Origin: Tanytarsus gracilentus | Taxonomy: Eukaryota; Arthropoda; Insecta; Diptera; Chironomidae | Direction: 5' to 3' | Assembly: GCA_038502055.1 (NCBI GenBank) | Contig: JAXRKN010000031.1 | Location: 1,178,001 to 1,242,000 of the forward strand | DNA length: 64,000 nt | Shown here: positions 11,527-23,210 of the stretch, piece by piece | Layout of the letters: the number at the start of each line of letters is the position of its first letter | Numbering within the stretch: the first letter of the stretch is position 1 | Program-made: the position numbers and the translations under genes | Notes under the pieces: generated by a model | What the model was told of the DNA's origin: nothing | What the model saw: the letters and a program-made list of their open reading frames with translations, nothing else | Databases searched by the model: none

Positions 11527-12058
11527 ATGAGCTACTATTTTGCGATAGTTGGACACAATGATAATCCACTCTTCGAGCAGGAATTCTTGAATTCAAAGGA
11601 AGTTAAGGTGTGAATTATTTATCGATAAATAAAATATTGAGAAAATAAAATTTCATTGCATGAAGAAAAATAAAATTAGCTCATCCTTAAAGCTTTGTTT
11701 TATTTAAAAATTTGATTAATTTTAGAAAGAAGACCACCGACATCTCAATCAATTTATTGGACATGCAGCACTGGATCTTATCGACGAGCATAAATGGAAG
11801 TCTAATGCCACCTACCTAAAGTGCATTGATAAATTTAACCAATTTTTTGTTAGTGCTTTCGTCACCGCCAGTCACATTCGATTTGTAATGGTGCACGATG
11901 TTCAAAACGACACTGGAATTAAGAATTTCTTCAATGAAATGTTTGAGACTTTTATTAAGCTCTCGCTAAATCCATTTTATAAAATGAATACTCCAATTAA
12001 GTCGATGCAATTTGAAAAGAAAGCTCAGATTGCTGGCAAAAAGTATTTAGGAAATTAA
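11527..12058 (+). CDS. Trs20: TRAPP complex subunit 2 (sedlin)
   Basis: Exons 11527-11607 and 11726-12058 encode 137 residues, matching the family length of about 140. TRAPPC2 is a longin-fold core subunit of TRAPP, the tethering complex and Rab exchange factor of ER-to-Golgi traffic, and is mutated in human spondyloepiphyseal dysplasia tarda. The N-terminus MSYYFAIVGHNDNPLFEQEF, the central HAALDLIDEHKW and the C-terminal NPFYKMNTPIKS are all characteristic. The intron is 118 bases and carries a perfect TATCGATA (11620-11627), the DRE motif bound by DREF at many fly housekeeping promoters. It converges on the His-rich gene, with only 126 bases between stop codons. Confidence 0.95.
11620..11627. 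promoter_or_regulatory. DRE-like palindrome TATCGATA
   Basis: Exact match to the DREF/BEAF recognition core, found 93 bases inside the TRAPPC2 gene, in intron 1. In flies this motif marks housekeeping promoters, but an 8-base match in AT-rich DNA can be chance. Confidence 0.35.
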
Positions 12059-12184
12059 AAATTTAAGCTAATTAATAAAACTTTTCTTTATTTAACAGAA
12101 AATTTCTGAATTTTTCAGTTCAGACTAACAATGAAAAAAATTAATAGTATCACATTTTGGATGCATCAGTTAGGAACTGTTTGA

Positions 12185-12700
12185 TTAATGATGTTCAGCT
12201 TCGTAGGCTGCGAAATCATATTCATGATGTGGTTCTTCTTCTTGAATTTCGTGAACTTCATGAATGGGTTTCTCTTGATGATAATGATTGTCATGAGCGA
12301 GAATTTTATGGTTCTTAAATTCACTATGATTTTCTAATGTCAATCCATAGCTTTTAGCGTGCTCAGTTTCTGGATGGACGACCTTAAGCTTGTGCTTGTT
12401 TGATCCAATTTCAACTGGATGTTTCAAGTACTTTTGATCCTCTTTCTTAACATAAACGGGAACAGCGTGATAGTGAATGAATTTTATTGACTGATGAGAC
12501 TGAGCGTGTTTATGGTCAACATGTGAATGATGCTCAGTTTCTGACTCTCCATCACCGCCACCTCCATGATGTTCTTGGTGATCGTGAATGACCCCAGCTA
12601 GAGTGACGGCAACAAGCGATGCACAAACCTAAAATAAATTATATTATTTTTAGTATCTTTTCTTTTTAAAGTTACATTCACTTACGAGAAATTTAAACAT
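12185..12700 (-). CDS. Secreted histidine-rich protein, unknown function
   Basis: Exons 12700-12686 (five codons) and 12628-12185 encode 152 residues. The joined N-terminus MFKFLVCASLVAVTLAG is a clear signal peptide. A Gly/His-rich stretch (HHGGGGDGESETEHHSHVDH) follows. The more conserved-looking middle contains KFIHYHAVPVYVKKEDQKYL, and the tail is His/Glu-rich and ends AYEAEHH. I count about 27 histidines in the mature region, roughly one in five residues, so metal or pH-dependent binding is possible but only inferred. I do not recognise the family. A TATA box lies 117 bases upstream of the start codon. The tiny first exon matches the other secreted genes further along the window. Confidence 0.85.
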
Positions 12701-12816
12701 TTTCGCTTCAAATAATTTTTTTAAAAATTCAATGAGAGAAAGGAGGAAGAAAAATTGTAAACGACGTGTAACGATCGCAAAACTTGAATGTTGAAAAGCT
12801 CTTTCATATTAGTTGG

Positions 12817-12823
12817 TTTTATA
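12817..12823 (-). promoter_or_regulatory. TATA box of His-rich secreted gene
   Basis: TATAAAA on the minus strand, 117 bases before the start codon at 12700. With initiation about 30 bases downstream, the 5' untranslated region would be about 90 bases. Confidence 0.6.
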
Positions 12824-14494
12824 TGAAAGTCCCCTTCCACGGTAAAACTCATAGACGGCTTAATTGTGCCTCTCAATTTCTCGCACAACCCCCAATTGTT
12901 GTATGTAAAGTGCTTTAACACTCTCACATAAAATTGTTAGGTTTTTTTTGGCACTCGAAAATGCAATGCATATTTGCCGATTATTGATTTATCTTGGCTG
13001 TGTTGCGATAAAAAGAAAAGAAATGCAAACTTCCAATTAAGGCTTAAAAGAAGTGTCGGCGTTAAAAAGAAAATTATCATCGCGATATTATGCATGCATA
13101 TGTACACATCAATAAAACATGCTTTATGCAATCTCTCAATATATGCAGATACAATCATTATAATTTTCATATAATAAAAATCGGCGTCATAAAAATTGTG
13201 GCAATTTAAGATTAAGAGCATAATTGCATTATGTAAGAACTAAAACAATAAAAAAAAAGATTTTCATGAAAATATTTTATCATTGCATTAATTTAAAGTT
13301 TTATATCATACAACTTCGAGGTCATAAAACTAGATTAGAATTTAGAGTCTAGATCTTTTTAAAAAATATTTTCAAAATTACCACAAGAGGAAAAGCATTT
13401 TACCGAAAAAAAAATTAATGGTGCGGTTACTGAAAAAATTAAATCTATAAATGTTTCAATTGAGTGCATCAAATTTCCATTTGATTTAATTTGTGGCGGT
13501 TAGTTTTGACTCAATGACTCAATTACGCACATTTTTGAAAAAGATACATGTTTTTTTATTATGCTCACTGCCTTATTAAGTTAAAATCAATTTATCAAAA
13601 CCACAAGTTCAATTAAAAGCTCTTTAAAAACGAGATAATTGTCGGTCGCATTTTAAAAATAAACATTGCACAATAATTTTTCAATTACTTTCTTCTCTTT
13701 TTTATTAGAAAGACATTTTACATCATCGTTGAAATCGAAAGCGACAAACTGGATCATGTCGATAAAACTGGAAATTTTACAGCGAGAATCTCGTCGCTTC
13801 CGAGTGCATTTAAATGCTGCTGCATGCTGCACGTGGATAATTAAATGTTTCAGTTGCATGACAATGCCGGTAGAGAAATGGTAGGAAAAATTATTAAATA
13901 TATTATCGCAAAAGTTGAATAATATTTTGTTATTGAAATTTCGAAGAGTGTCAAATCTTTGATCACACATAAACGAAATTATGTCACAATACAATAAAAA
14001 GCTCGCCTTAACCCAATAAACTTTTAAACCAGTAATTAATTGTAAATTTCTTCTTACTATTGAATAATTTTAACACATTTCGTTAGAAAGAGAAGAAATA
14101 AAAAAACTTTCGCTAGCGATTTGACATGCATGATGCATCTTGATATTTTATTGCATGCTTCGTTTGCCAATTTTAAAATTAAAAGTTATGCTTACTTCCG
14201 AGTGGGTAAAATGTAAAAAAAAATTAATTAATTTTTATGTCCTTGAAATATTTTTTAAAAAAAATCATTTCATTTCTGAGAAAACTCACAAAAAAAGTAA
14301 ATAAACACTTAAAAAAGTGCGCATCGCACAAAAGAGATTTAAAACGCCGAGTAATTTATCATTTTAAATTTAGCGTCACTCAATTAGGATCATTAATGAG
14401 AAAGTAATACTATGAGTGATAAAAATAATGTTCTACATTTGTTGATAATTTTACCAGGCGGGTGACAGACAAAACAACTATCAGAATTTGCAGT
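12824..14494. other. Intergenic region, no gene recognised
   Basis: Between the divergent His-rich and leucine-rich-repeat genes. Open frames here (for example 13653-13994 on the minus strand) are compositionally biased and have no domain or splice context. GCATGC and ATGCAT palindromes recur (near 13090 and 14130) without forming an array. Confidence 0.5.
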
Positions 14495-14523
14495 GATAAG
14501 ATAAAAATGTGGAGCTATAAAAG
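14495..14523 (+). promoter_or_regulatory. GATA motif plus TATA box of LRR gene
   Basis: GATAAGATAA (14495-14504) is a tandem GATA-factor site. A strong TATAAAAG follows at 14516-14523, 73 bases before the start codon at 14596. In insects this pairing is common at gut or fat-body genes; that tissue suggestion is inference. Confidence 0.6.
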
Positions 14524-14595
14524 GGAGTTCTAGAGGCTAGAAATTTTTAGTTATTTTTACTATTTCGTGGATAAGTCTAAAGAAAAACATAAAAC

Positions 14596-15493
14596 ATGGA
14601 AAAAAGGTGAAAAAATATTTTTGAATATTTAGAAAATGTGTGAAGTTAATTTTTTTTATTAAAATTTTTTCTCCCAAAGTTTTTTCACTCTCTTCGCTAT
14701 AATCGCGTCATTTTCGCCAGCTTTAACTCAAACTGTTCTTCAGTGCAAGTTTGATCATATGAGCGTCACCGGCGGTATCGGCTATGGTTGTGATCTTGAA
14801 AATATTCGTGTTCAACGCGAAACTGACCGTGTCGTCTTTCTCGGCGATCATGTGTCGGGAAGATCAAACAACGACGTCATTCGTGTAACAATCAGAAATT
14901 CCCATACTGATTTTATCATCCAGCAACTTTTCATTCAATTTCCCAACATGCAGAGCCTCGAAATTTCCAACGGTGGATTGACGAGAATTCAACAAAATGC
15001 GTTTGCACTCGCGCGAAATTTGAGGACTTTGGTGATTCAAGCCAATACTTTACCGATAATTCAAGCGAGCGCATTTAACGGTTTGGTAAATTTGGACACG
15101 CTAGTTCTTCGTATGAACAGCATTGTTAGTATTGACCAAAATGCATTTATTGGACTTGTCATGTTGAGAAATTTATTTGTTAACAATGAACAAATTCGAA
15201 TCCTCCATCCAAACACACTCCGATCACTCTCCAACCTCTCGATGGTCTCGTTTGCCAACAATCAAATTGAACGCATCGATAGTGGACTTCTCCTCAACAA
15301 TCGTCAACTTCACAGCGCTTTCCTGGAAAATAATCAAATCAATGCAATTCATCCGCAGTTTGTGAACAACCTGAATGGAATTCAAATACTTTCGTTAAGT
15401 TCAAATCCATGCGTCAATCAAGTTTTTATCACGAGAATTTTCACCGCTTCTAACATAAATGCAATGTTAACTCGCTGCACTTCTAACTGGTAA
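14596..15493 (+). CDS. Secreted leucine-rich-repeat protein
   Basis: Exons 14596-14606 (11 bases) and 14680-15493 give 274 residues. The joined start MEKSFFTLFAIIASFSPALT is a signal peptide. Mature residues begin with a short Cys-containing cap, then about six leucine-rich repeats of roughly 24 residues (for example NLRTLVIQANTLPIIQASAF and NLDTLVLRMNSIVSIDQNAF). The final Cys pair (NPCVNQVF and LTRC) forms a simple C-terminal cap. No transmembrane segment, GPI signal or intracellular domain follows, so this is a small soluble LRR protein. Such proteins act in ligand binding or in insect immunity (mosquito LRIM-type proteins are longer, with a coiled coil that is absent here). Polyadenylation-like AATAAA occurs near 15541. 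Confidence 0.88.
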
Positions 15494-16158
15494 TTTTAAT
15501 AGACAGACTACCGATGAGCTGCCATACACCTTTTTTTTAAATAAAATAAACGAGCATAATATCGACACGATATCTTTTATGTATTATACACAAGCTTTTT
15601 AAGAAAATAAAACATTACCGTCTATATATTCCAGTCCATTACGAAATCGAGCATTTTTCTTTTTCTTACAACGAGATGTGATAATGATATTGAACTTAAT
15701 GAAGTTTGACTGTTTGTTGAACTTGATGGCATTTGCGAGAAAAGTGGACTTAGAATCTTTTATTTAAATAATTTTATTTCGGTGTTAGAAACAAAAAATG
15801 TTATGACGCAAATTATTAGCTCTGTTTCCTTCCCAATTAAAAATCAAAATTTTCATTTCGAATTTTTTATTTATTCATTTTCAAAACTAGCATCATCACG
15901 TGACCGCAAATAAAAAGCATTTAAAAAAGAATTCATTAACAGCGAAAGAAATAAAAAAGTTTTAATGCTTTCACAAGCATTCGTGCTAAGTTTGAGATTT
16001 TTTCCTAATAATCATTATTAAAATGGAGTTCGATAGTAAAATTTTTAACGCATTAGCGGATCAGTGAATTTTTGCGTGGCTATTTGAGGAGAGAGTTGTT
16101 GTTAATAAATAACTTAAATATTATTTTACAATTTTCAATAAATAATTTAATTAGTTAA
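15494..16158. other. Convergent intergenic region
   Basis: Holds the 3' untranslated regions of the LRR gene and of the large secreted-protein gene that follows on the other strand. Nothing else is seen. Confidence 0.6.
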
Positions 16159-19100
16159 CTAGAAGCGAGGCGGTGGCTTGAGTTTTGGTCGAAATTGAGC
16201 TGCTGGTGGCTTCAATTCTCGAGACGGTACTCGACTTATATTTGATGGAGGTTGTGGCTTTCGGTCATCACGTGCATGCTTATTTTTACCAGCAATAGGT
16301 CGAAGCATGAACAAATTTTGCTGATTACTGCCAGCTGATTGAAGTTCTGTCCTCTGCTTTTTATTCATTTGACTCCAATTGCTAAAATCTTGCAAGAGAG
16401 AATTTTTCAAATTATTATTATTGATGTTGTTTCTCTGTTTATTTGCAGGTGAAGCATTCTTTAATTTATTAAGACTAAGAAGTGAACTTAAAAGTGGAAA
16501 ATTTTGCTTATTTTGCTGTTGATTTGTGTTGGTATTTTTTTGGGAATTTTTCTTAGGTCTCGATGGTGAAAAATCTTGAATATTTTGTTGTTGCTGTTGC
16601 TGACTATAAACTTGATAAATTGGATTATTTGATGTGTAAGATCCAACAGGTGCGAGTCCCTTCCACTTTGTCGGATTCGAATGAGACGACTGACCATCAT
16701 CGAGGTCTCTAAGTTGATCATTTACCTCAGCTTGAGCGATGCCACCGAGCATGTACCTTAATAGAATAATTGAAAGTTAGATAATTTAAATTTTAGTGGA
16801 AACTAAAATATTTTTTAATTTTCTGTTTCTACCCCTTGAAAAAAAATTCAAAATTACTCACTTCAACGTATTTAGATCCACATTGTAAGGATTAGCGACT
16901 GGAATTCCATTAATTATTTGAATTGGAGCATCAATAGAGTCATCGACCTTATTTTCATCGTCATCATCGTCATGTCCTTGACCCACCAATCTTGGCAGTT
17001 TACTTCCATCAAATGTCATCGATGCAAAAGCATTTTGATGATTTTGCTGTTGCTGATGCACATTAGAGCCACCTCCAAATTTAGTTTGATGGAACTGTTT
17101 GTATCCCTTGAATAAATTCGCATTCTCGTGATCGCTATCATCATGTCCACTGTTTAATTTCTGCTTGTGACTTTGCCCCAAATTGTTTATGTCGTGATAG
17201 GTTTGTTGTGAGAAATGTAATTTCGCTTTGTTATTTCCAATCGCGTGTGATTGATCGAATTCTTCGACATTTTTCAATGCCGCTGAATGATCGAATTGAT
17301 TAACATGTTGATATGTTTGTCCAACGTCAATTGCCGACAAATCGAATGGTTTTATTCTGTTCTTTTTGAGCGTGAGATCGACGGGCGGTGAGTCTTGCAT
17401 GTCTTCAATCGCTTCTTTGAGTCTATCGGCTGTGTAGACGTTTTTGGGGAGATTTTTGAGGGGATGCATTGTTTTATATTGTTGTGGCGACAAATTGTGT
17501 TTGTAGGGTGCGGGTGTACTCGATACTGACACTTTTGATGGACGATGTTCAGAGTCATCGTGGTACTTTTGAGATTTGACTTTTAAATTTGTTCCATCTT
17601 TTTGGTAGCCTTTAAATAAAATAGGATTTGAAATAATAAAATCGGATGAAAACCATTAAATTTAAAATATTGAAAACAGTTAAATTTTAAATATAAAATA
17701 TGAACTTTTTAAAATCGTTTAATTCTCATAATTAAAATTACCCTTCATATACTGCACAACAGCTTGCTTAATATGCCTTAAATAGTCATCTTTAGTGAAC
17801 TCGATTGGCTTTCCACCTCTCACATTTGGATCGACTATTCTCACATTTTCACTGTTCACCAATTCAGAGTCAAATTCAGAATCGAATTCTGGATCAAACT
17901 GATGAAAATCTTCTTCATATTCAGGCTCATGTTGATGGGTGTGATGATGGTACGAAACTGCTTGCTCGTGTGTTTTCTTCTTTTTTTGTTTCTTAGGTTT
18001 CTCATCATCCATCGAGTAGAGAACAAAATATTGTTGATTTTTTGATGCCTCAGGTGTCAACTCATTATCGCTATCAGTCATTGGCGGTGGCATTTCATGT
18101 TCTTGAATATTAACCGGAATCATTGAGCCTTGTGAGTATCGAGACTCGGGTGAATAAGTAAAAATTAAGCTTTTCTTTGATGCACGATGAGAGTCATCAG
18201 TTATGTCATCATCATTAACGTCATGGTCAACTTTATCCTCACCTGATGTGGCACTTTTACCGTCCTGTTCATTAAAATATTCATAATTATAACTTTTATG
18301 GAAATTATCATAAAACTCCATGTCGGCTTGAGTCGACTCATTTAATTCTTTGAAAAATTCTGGCGGAATGTGAGCATCGGCTGGTGCATGAGTAGGTCTC
18401 GATTGTGAATAATAAAATTCAGTGTCATTTTGAGGATAAACATCGACATATTTGTATACAACACTCTCCGATGGTTCTTCAAAATGTTCTTGAGTCGTGT
18501 ATTGAGTTTTGGGTTTTATGACAACAGTCCTTTCTTCACTTCCATCTGCATGATGAAAATCAAGCGATGACGGTGTCGGAGTGACTGCAGTTGATGATCT
18601 AAAATGGTCGTTTAATGTGGACGATGCTGTTGGATAAACTGTAGAATATTTATAAATTTCAGGAGCTCGAGTTGTGGTCGATGAATAGTGAGGATAGACA
18701 GTCGACACTGATGAGTAAGTTTTCACCTCTTCAGGGTGAAGTTCAATTGGTTTTCTCATCTCAATTGTAAATTCTGGTTTTCTAACCTCACTAATATACT
18801 CAGTCGATGGCTTTTGATATTCGGTTGGTCTTCGAATTTTCGGCCGCATTGTTGTAGGTGAAAAAGTCGATGATGGAAGATAAAAATTATTTTTTTTCGT
18901 TGACTTTAGCATTTTTATGGTTGAGGGTGAGATAGTTGATGAAGGATTTTTATAAGTTTTATATTCGTAGTTATTTTGAGGTGCTTCACTGCCACCTAAA
19001 TCAAACTCATTTGGACGTTGAAGGACGGGCGTGTATTGATAAGAGTCTGTCGATGTGTGCTCGAGACTTGTTGAAGGTTTCTTCTTTTTCTTCATCGAAG

Positions 19101-20364
19101 TCATTGGTGCTCGAGTTGTTGATGATGGACTCATTGTAGATGGAGATTTCTTACCCTCAAAATGTGTCGACTCCTCTTGTGGATAATAATAATGATAAGT
19201 GAGTTCTTCACCATTTTTCACAACTTCTTTCTTTACAACTCCCTCAGAACTTTGAGGCTGATAAAATCTCTCAAAATTATCATTCGTTGTCGATGTTGAA
19301 GTTGAAGCTTTTGCGGGAGTTTTTGCATTAATTCTTTTACTATCTGGAAAATAATAATTGAAGTTACTTTCATTCGATTCGATTTTCTTTTTCTTTGGAG
19401 TTGTCTTTTTTGTTTCGCTACGATTCAAGTACGTGTACTCGACGTGGGCTGACGGATAATTTTCATAATTTGATAAATTATATGGATTATATGGTTCGGG
19501 AGTCACATAATGGACCTTAAGTGGCGGTTGATGCTCGATTGAAGGCTTTTTAGAGCGTTTTAGGGGTTGAGTGCTGCCTGAAAATAGAAATTTATTAATT
19601 TTTAAATTAATTAAGTTAAAAATATTTAATTTAGAGAATAATAAAATTTCAATCTTTTAAAATGTTTGCAAAAAAATATAAAATAACCTGTAAAAAAGTT
19701 TGCAGGATAATTTTCGGGTGGTGGCACAACATTTTGTGAACTTGGTGATGCTATTGAATCAGTTGCAATTTGATCTACATAACTTCCAGTGTTTTCTTGC
19801 ATAGAACTCTCCTGCTGTACAACAGGCCTTCTTCGCCGTGACTGTTCATTCCTTGCCAACGCAAAATTTGCCTGAGATTATAAATAAAACTTTTTAATCC
19901 ACATAAATCTCACGTGTGTAAAATTTTAGAGCATGAATTGATTTTAAATTATTAATTTTTTGTGCTTAATTGCATTATTGGATGATGCACTCGTAAACAC
20001 TCTGATTAAACTGCTTTCTCATGCATGTCGAATTTCACTTTGATTTAACTTTCTTTCAAATTATTAGAAAAACTTTTTTGCTATTTGGTTATCAGATTTG
20101 GATTTTTTGGAGTTTTAACATAAACTTTGCAAATTTTAATTTTTAAAAAATTTTATTCGTCACTTAGGTAAATTTATTAATTTTAACGGCTTTTAAGAAT
20201 TTGAAATATCATGGAACACAAATTTGATAATTTTCACCACTTTAGTGCACTTTTAAAATTTCTCTTCATGCTCGAAAATTTCACAACTTTTCAATTTTTT
20301 TTAGTTTTAAATCACTTACAAAGAATATCACGGCACAGAGATTGAAAATTAAATAAATTTTCAT
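16159..20364 (-). CDS. Large secreted low-complexity protein (about 1136 residues), unknown
   Basis: Five exons with consistent phases: 20364-20320, 19871-19688, 19577-17742, 17609-16862 and 16756-16159. The N-terminus MKIYLIFNLCAVIFFANFAL is a signal peptide, followed by a basic SRRRR site that could be cleaved. The 612-codon exon 3 is rich in Ser, Thr, Pro and Tyr with recurring phrases such as STVYPTASSTL and STTTRAPEIYKY, interspersed with Lys-rich and Asp/Glu-rich patches. Exon 4 is Asp/His/Gln-rich with a poly-Asp run. Exon 5 is Asn/Gln-rich and ends in a basic Pro-rich tail (KPPPRF). There are no cysteine motifs, chitin-binding domain or transmembrane segment. It is probably largely disordered, as in extracellular-matrix or cuticle-associated proteins. 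I do not recognise the family. A TATA box lies 56 bases upstream of the ATG. Confidence 0.82.
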
Positions 20365-20419
20365 CTTTACACGCCGATAATTCGCGAACAATTGAAACGA
20401 ATTTTTTGTTGCAACAAAA

Positions 20420-20427
20420 CTTATATA
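20420..20427 (-). promoter_or_regulatory. TATA box of large secreted-protein gene
   Basis: TATATAAG on the minus strand, 56 bases ahead of the start codon at 20364, so the leader is probably only 25-30 bases. The plus-strand open frame that crosses this spot (20392-20646) is therefore unlikely to be coding. Confidence 0.6.
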
Positions 20428-21159
20428 GATAACGCTTTGGTGCTGCTTAGAGAAGAAATTTTTCGTGAGAGAGATGCAACCATCAAAGCACGTGCGAAAA
20501 TCCTACTCCAACTAAGTGCATTTTGTAATCATCATGCATATCGGATACGAGTTGCGAGAAAACTTTTTTTTGCCAAATATCTCGAGGAGTTTCCAATTGA
20601 TTTACTTTCAATTGTTGAAAAAAAAACATTTTCTTACGATAACTGATATCTCATTACAGCATAATTTTTTTTGTTCAATTAAAAATCATCGCCATCGATG
20701 CACGTAGAGGTGAAAATTTTTATGTTGCTCATCTATAAAAAAAATTCTCACTAAGTTTAAATTCCAAAGCAAATTTACAATGTAATTGAATGCAAAATTA
20801 GAACGCCGCAAACATCCCCAAGCTAAAAATAAAATATTTTACGCTTGATAATTTTACCCTTAGGCATTAATTAAATTAAAAATAAAAAACTGGATTAAAA
20901 GATTTTTTCATCCAAAAAGTGTTTAAATTCAGTTTTTATTTCAGCTCTCGTACATAAAAAAAATTAATACATTTTTTATATTTTTTTATAGATTTTTCAT
21001 TGATTCATGAAACAGTGAAGAAATAATTTATTTTCAGTTATAAAAATGCTTTTTACTTTTTCTTTAATTTTCTATTGCACATTATTGAGAAAGAGAAGAA
21101 TTTTTTTTAGTAACAATCTCACATAAATATGGCGATAACGAAAGAGAAGAAGAAATTTT
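20428..21159. other. Intergenic region, no gene recognised
   Basis: Upstream flank of the large secreted-protein gene and 3' flank of the next one. A plus-strand open frame of 84 residues (20392-20646) overlaps it but sits on the neighbouring promoter and has no recognisable content. Confidence 0.5.
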
Positions 21160-22838
21160 TTACGATGATTTCTTTTCAGATTTTTCTTCCTTAGTTTGAC
21201 TAATTTCAGCCTTTACGGAGCCTCGATTTCTTCGCGATTTTTCCATCATTCTTTTTGCCTTTTCAAATTGTTCTTTCGTATATGGTGCGGTCATTCTCTT
21301 GGGGTTGTGTCTCTCGTGCAGTTCCTCATAAGTTGGCGACAATGTGCTTGCAACATGATAATTGTAAGGGGATTTTGTGACAGTTTGAATTCTCTGATGT
21401 TCTTGATGGTGATTCGTGTAAGTGGGTTGATGTGTCACTGGATATTCAGAATGACTTACATACACTTCTTCCGGCTCTGGTTGATTGTAAGGAACGACAG
21501 CAGATTCCTCTTGGACAACAATCGGTTCATCAGTGTGATAAGTGATGGTTGGTTGAGGATGAACTCTTTGATTCTTCTTCTTCTTAAAAATAACATGAGT
21601 GTGTTTATCGGAAGGATAATTTTCCGAAGTCTGAAGTGGTACATGATCCTCTTCAGCATAGGCTGGAGTGACATAAGTAATGATCGTTGATTGATGAATG
21701 GGTGCAGGTTGATAGTGCTGAGGTTGAGATTGTTGAACATATTTTTGATATTGCACTTGTTGATGATGATTGTGGTGCATTTGAGGCTGACGGTAATAGC
21801 TCTGTTGACCCGATGGAACTCTATGATGGTAGGTTTGCTGTTGATGATAAAGAGCCTGCTGTTGCTGTTGTTGCTGCTGCCTGTGATGGTAAAATTGTTG
21901 TTGCTGTTGTCGATAATCTTGCTGTTGAACTTGAGGTTGTTGTTGTTGTTGATGATAGTAAGACTGCTGTGTGGGATACATTGCGACCATTGGAATGTAT
22001 GCGACCTGTTCTTGCGACGGCACATAATGCTGTGGACTCATCAAATGACCATGACGATCTTGTTCTTCGAGTACTTTCAAAAATTGAGCAGCTCTCAATT
22101 CCAAGTACTGCTGTAAGAGTGCTTGCAAGTGCAGTGCATATTTCGATGGCCCTGGAACGCGCAACACAATGACAGGAACGGGATCTTCGAAGACTTGCTG
22201 TTGTTGATAATTTTTACTTTCCGATTGCTGATATTGAGTTTCAGGCTTAATTTCATAGCTGTGCGATTGTTGCACTTCAATCTCGGTCGCTTTCTCAACG
22301 TAGCCTTGATTCGTCGGTACATCACGTGAAGTAAACTTGTGCATATAAATTGGCCGTGAAAAGTAATATCCATTTGGATGCATGCTCTGTTGATATGAGT
22401 AGCTAAAAGAGATGAAGAATAAATGCCATAAATCATCGAGTTTGTGTGCATATTTAAATCAGGGGATGGAAAATTGAAATAATATTTTTAAAAATTAAAA
22501 CTGTTAAAAATAATTTCTAAATTTTATTGATTCAAAGTTTCCATCTCTTGATTTTTTTGTTCATACCCCAATGAATCATCGATGGTTCTCTTTTGATTTT
22601 TATTATTAGCTTTTGTGGCGTTTTCTTTTTCAATTTTAATCTTCAGCTTATCTCCATGCGCCGTAAACTGCTTATCAATCTGTTTGATGAACTCGGCATC
22701 CTCTGGTGAAAGATGTTGACGAAACTCGTCGATGAAAGATTTCTGGTCTTTTATGGGCTTGAGTCCGAGAGGCTTTTTTATGATTTTTTCTTGCTTGGCG
22801 ATTGCATCGATGCCATTAAGCAGTATGAATAAAAGTAT
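21160..22838 (-). CDS. Secreted Gln/His/Tyr-rich protein with a conserved-looking helical core; first exon unresolved
   Basis: Two exons join cleanly, 22838-22567 and 22402-21160, giving 504 residues. Exon 2 of the gene opens with ILLFILLNGIDAIA, the hydrophobic part of a signal peptide, then a Lys-rich segment. The joint reads DSLGYSYQQSMHPNGYY. An ordered-looking block follows (PVPVIVLRVPGPSKYALHLQ, then ALLQQYLELRAAQFLKVLEE), embedded in long Gln/His/Tyr repeats. The C-terminus is a charged, Lys/Arg-rich helix. The signal peptide needs an upstream exon ending in phase 0. The best-placed ATG (23092, coding MKHLNLHNYF, about 120 bases below a minus-strand TATA at 23211) has its only good donor in phase 2, so it does not join. 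Function unknown; extracellular structural role inferred. Confidence 0.78.
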
Positions 22839-23210
22839 CTGGTTAAGAAAATTAATTTTACATGAGAGTTTATTTTTGTTAATTATGTCATTGAATAATG
22901 TCAAGGGTTGGAAATTTTGAAATTTTTTATTACTTTTTGGTTCGAAATTTTTAAATACTTTTTGACTTTTGAAAAATTAAAACGTTAAAATTATTAAAAT
23001 AAATGTCCAACCCTCGAGTAATTATTTTTCACTTTATATTTAATGAGTATCGAAGGTTACTTAAAATAATTATGCAAATTGAGATGTTTCATTACTTCAT
23101 GAACGGTTGAAAGTGAATCTTAAATGGCGATTGATAAAATTATACGTTTTTGCTTTTTGCAGCCAGAGTGCAGTGAATGTGAATTGTTTTTGGTCGTAAA
23201 ATTAATTTTT

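Noticed and set aside
20392..20646. 84-residue plus-strand open frame starting with ATG at a gene promoter
   Set aside because: Covers the TATA box of the large secreted gene on the other strand; no recognisable family.
21687..22172. Long plus-strand open frames opposite the Gln/His/Tyr-rich gene
   Set aside because: Antisense shadows of CAA/CAC-rich coding repeats (Val/Leu-rich); no own signals. The same applies to frames opposite the YLPP-repeat gene and in alternative frames of exons 30653-31331 and 42940-44430.
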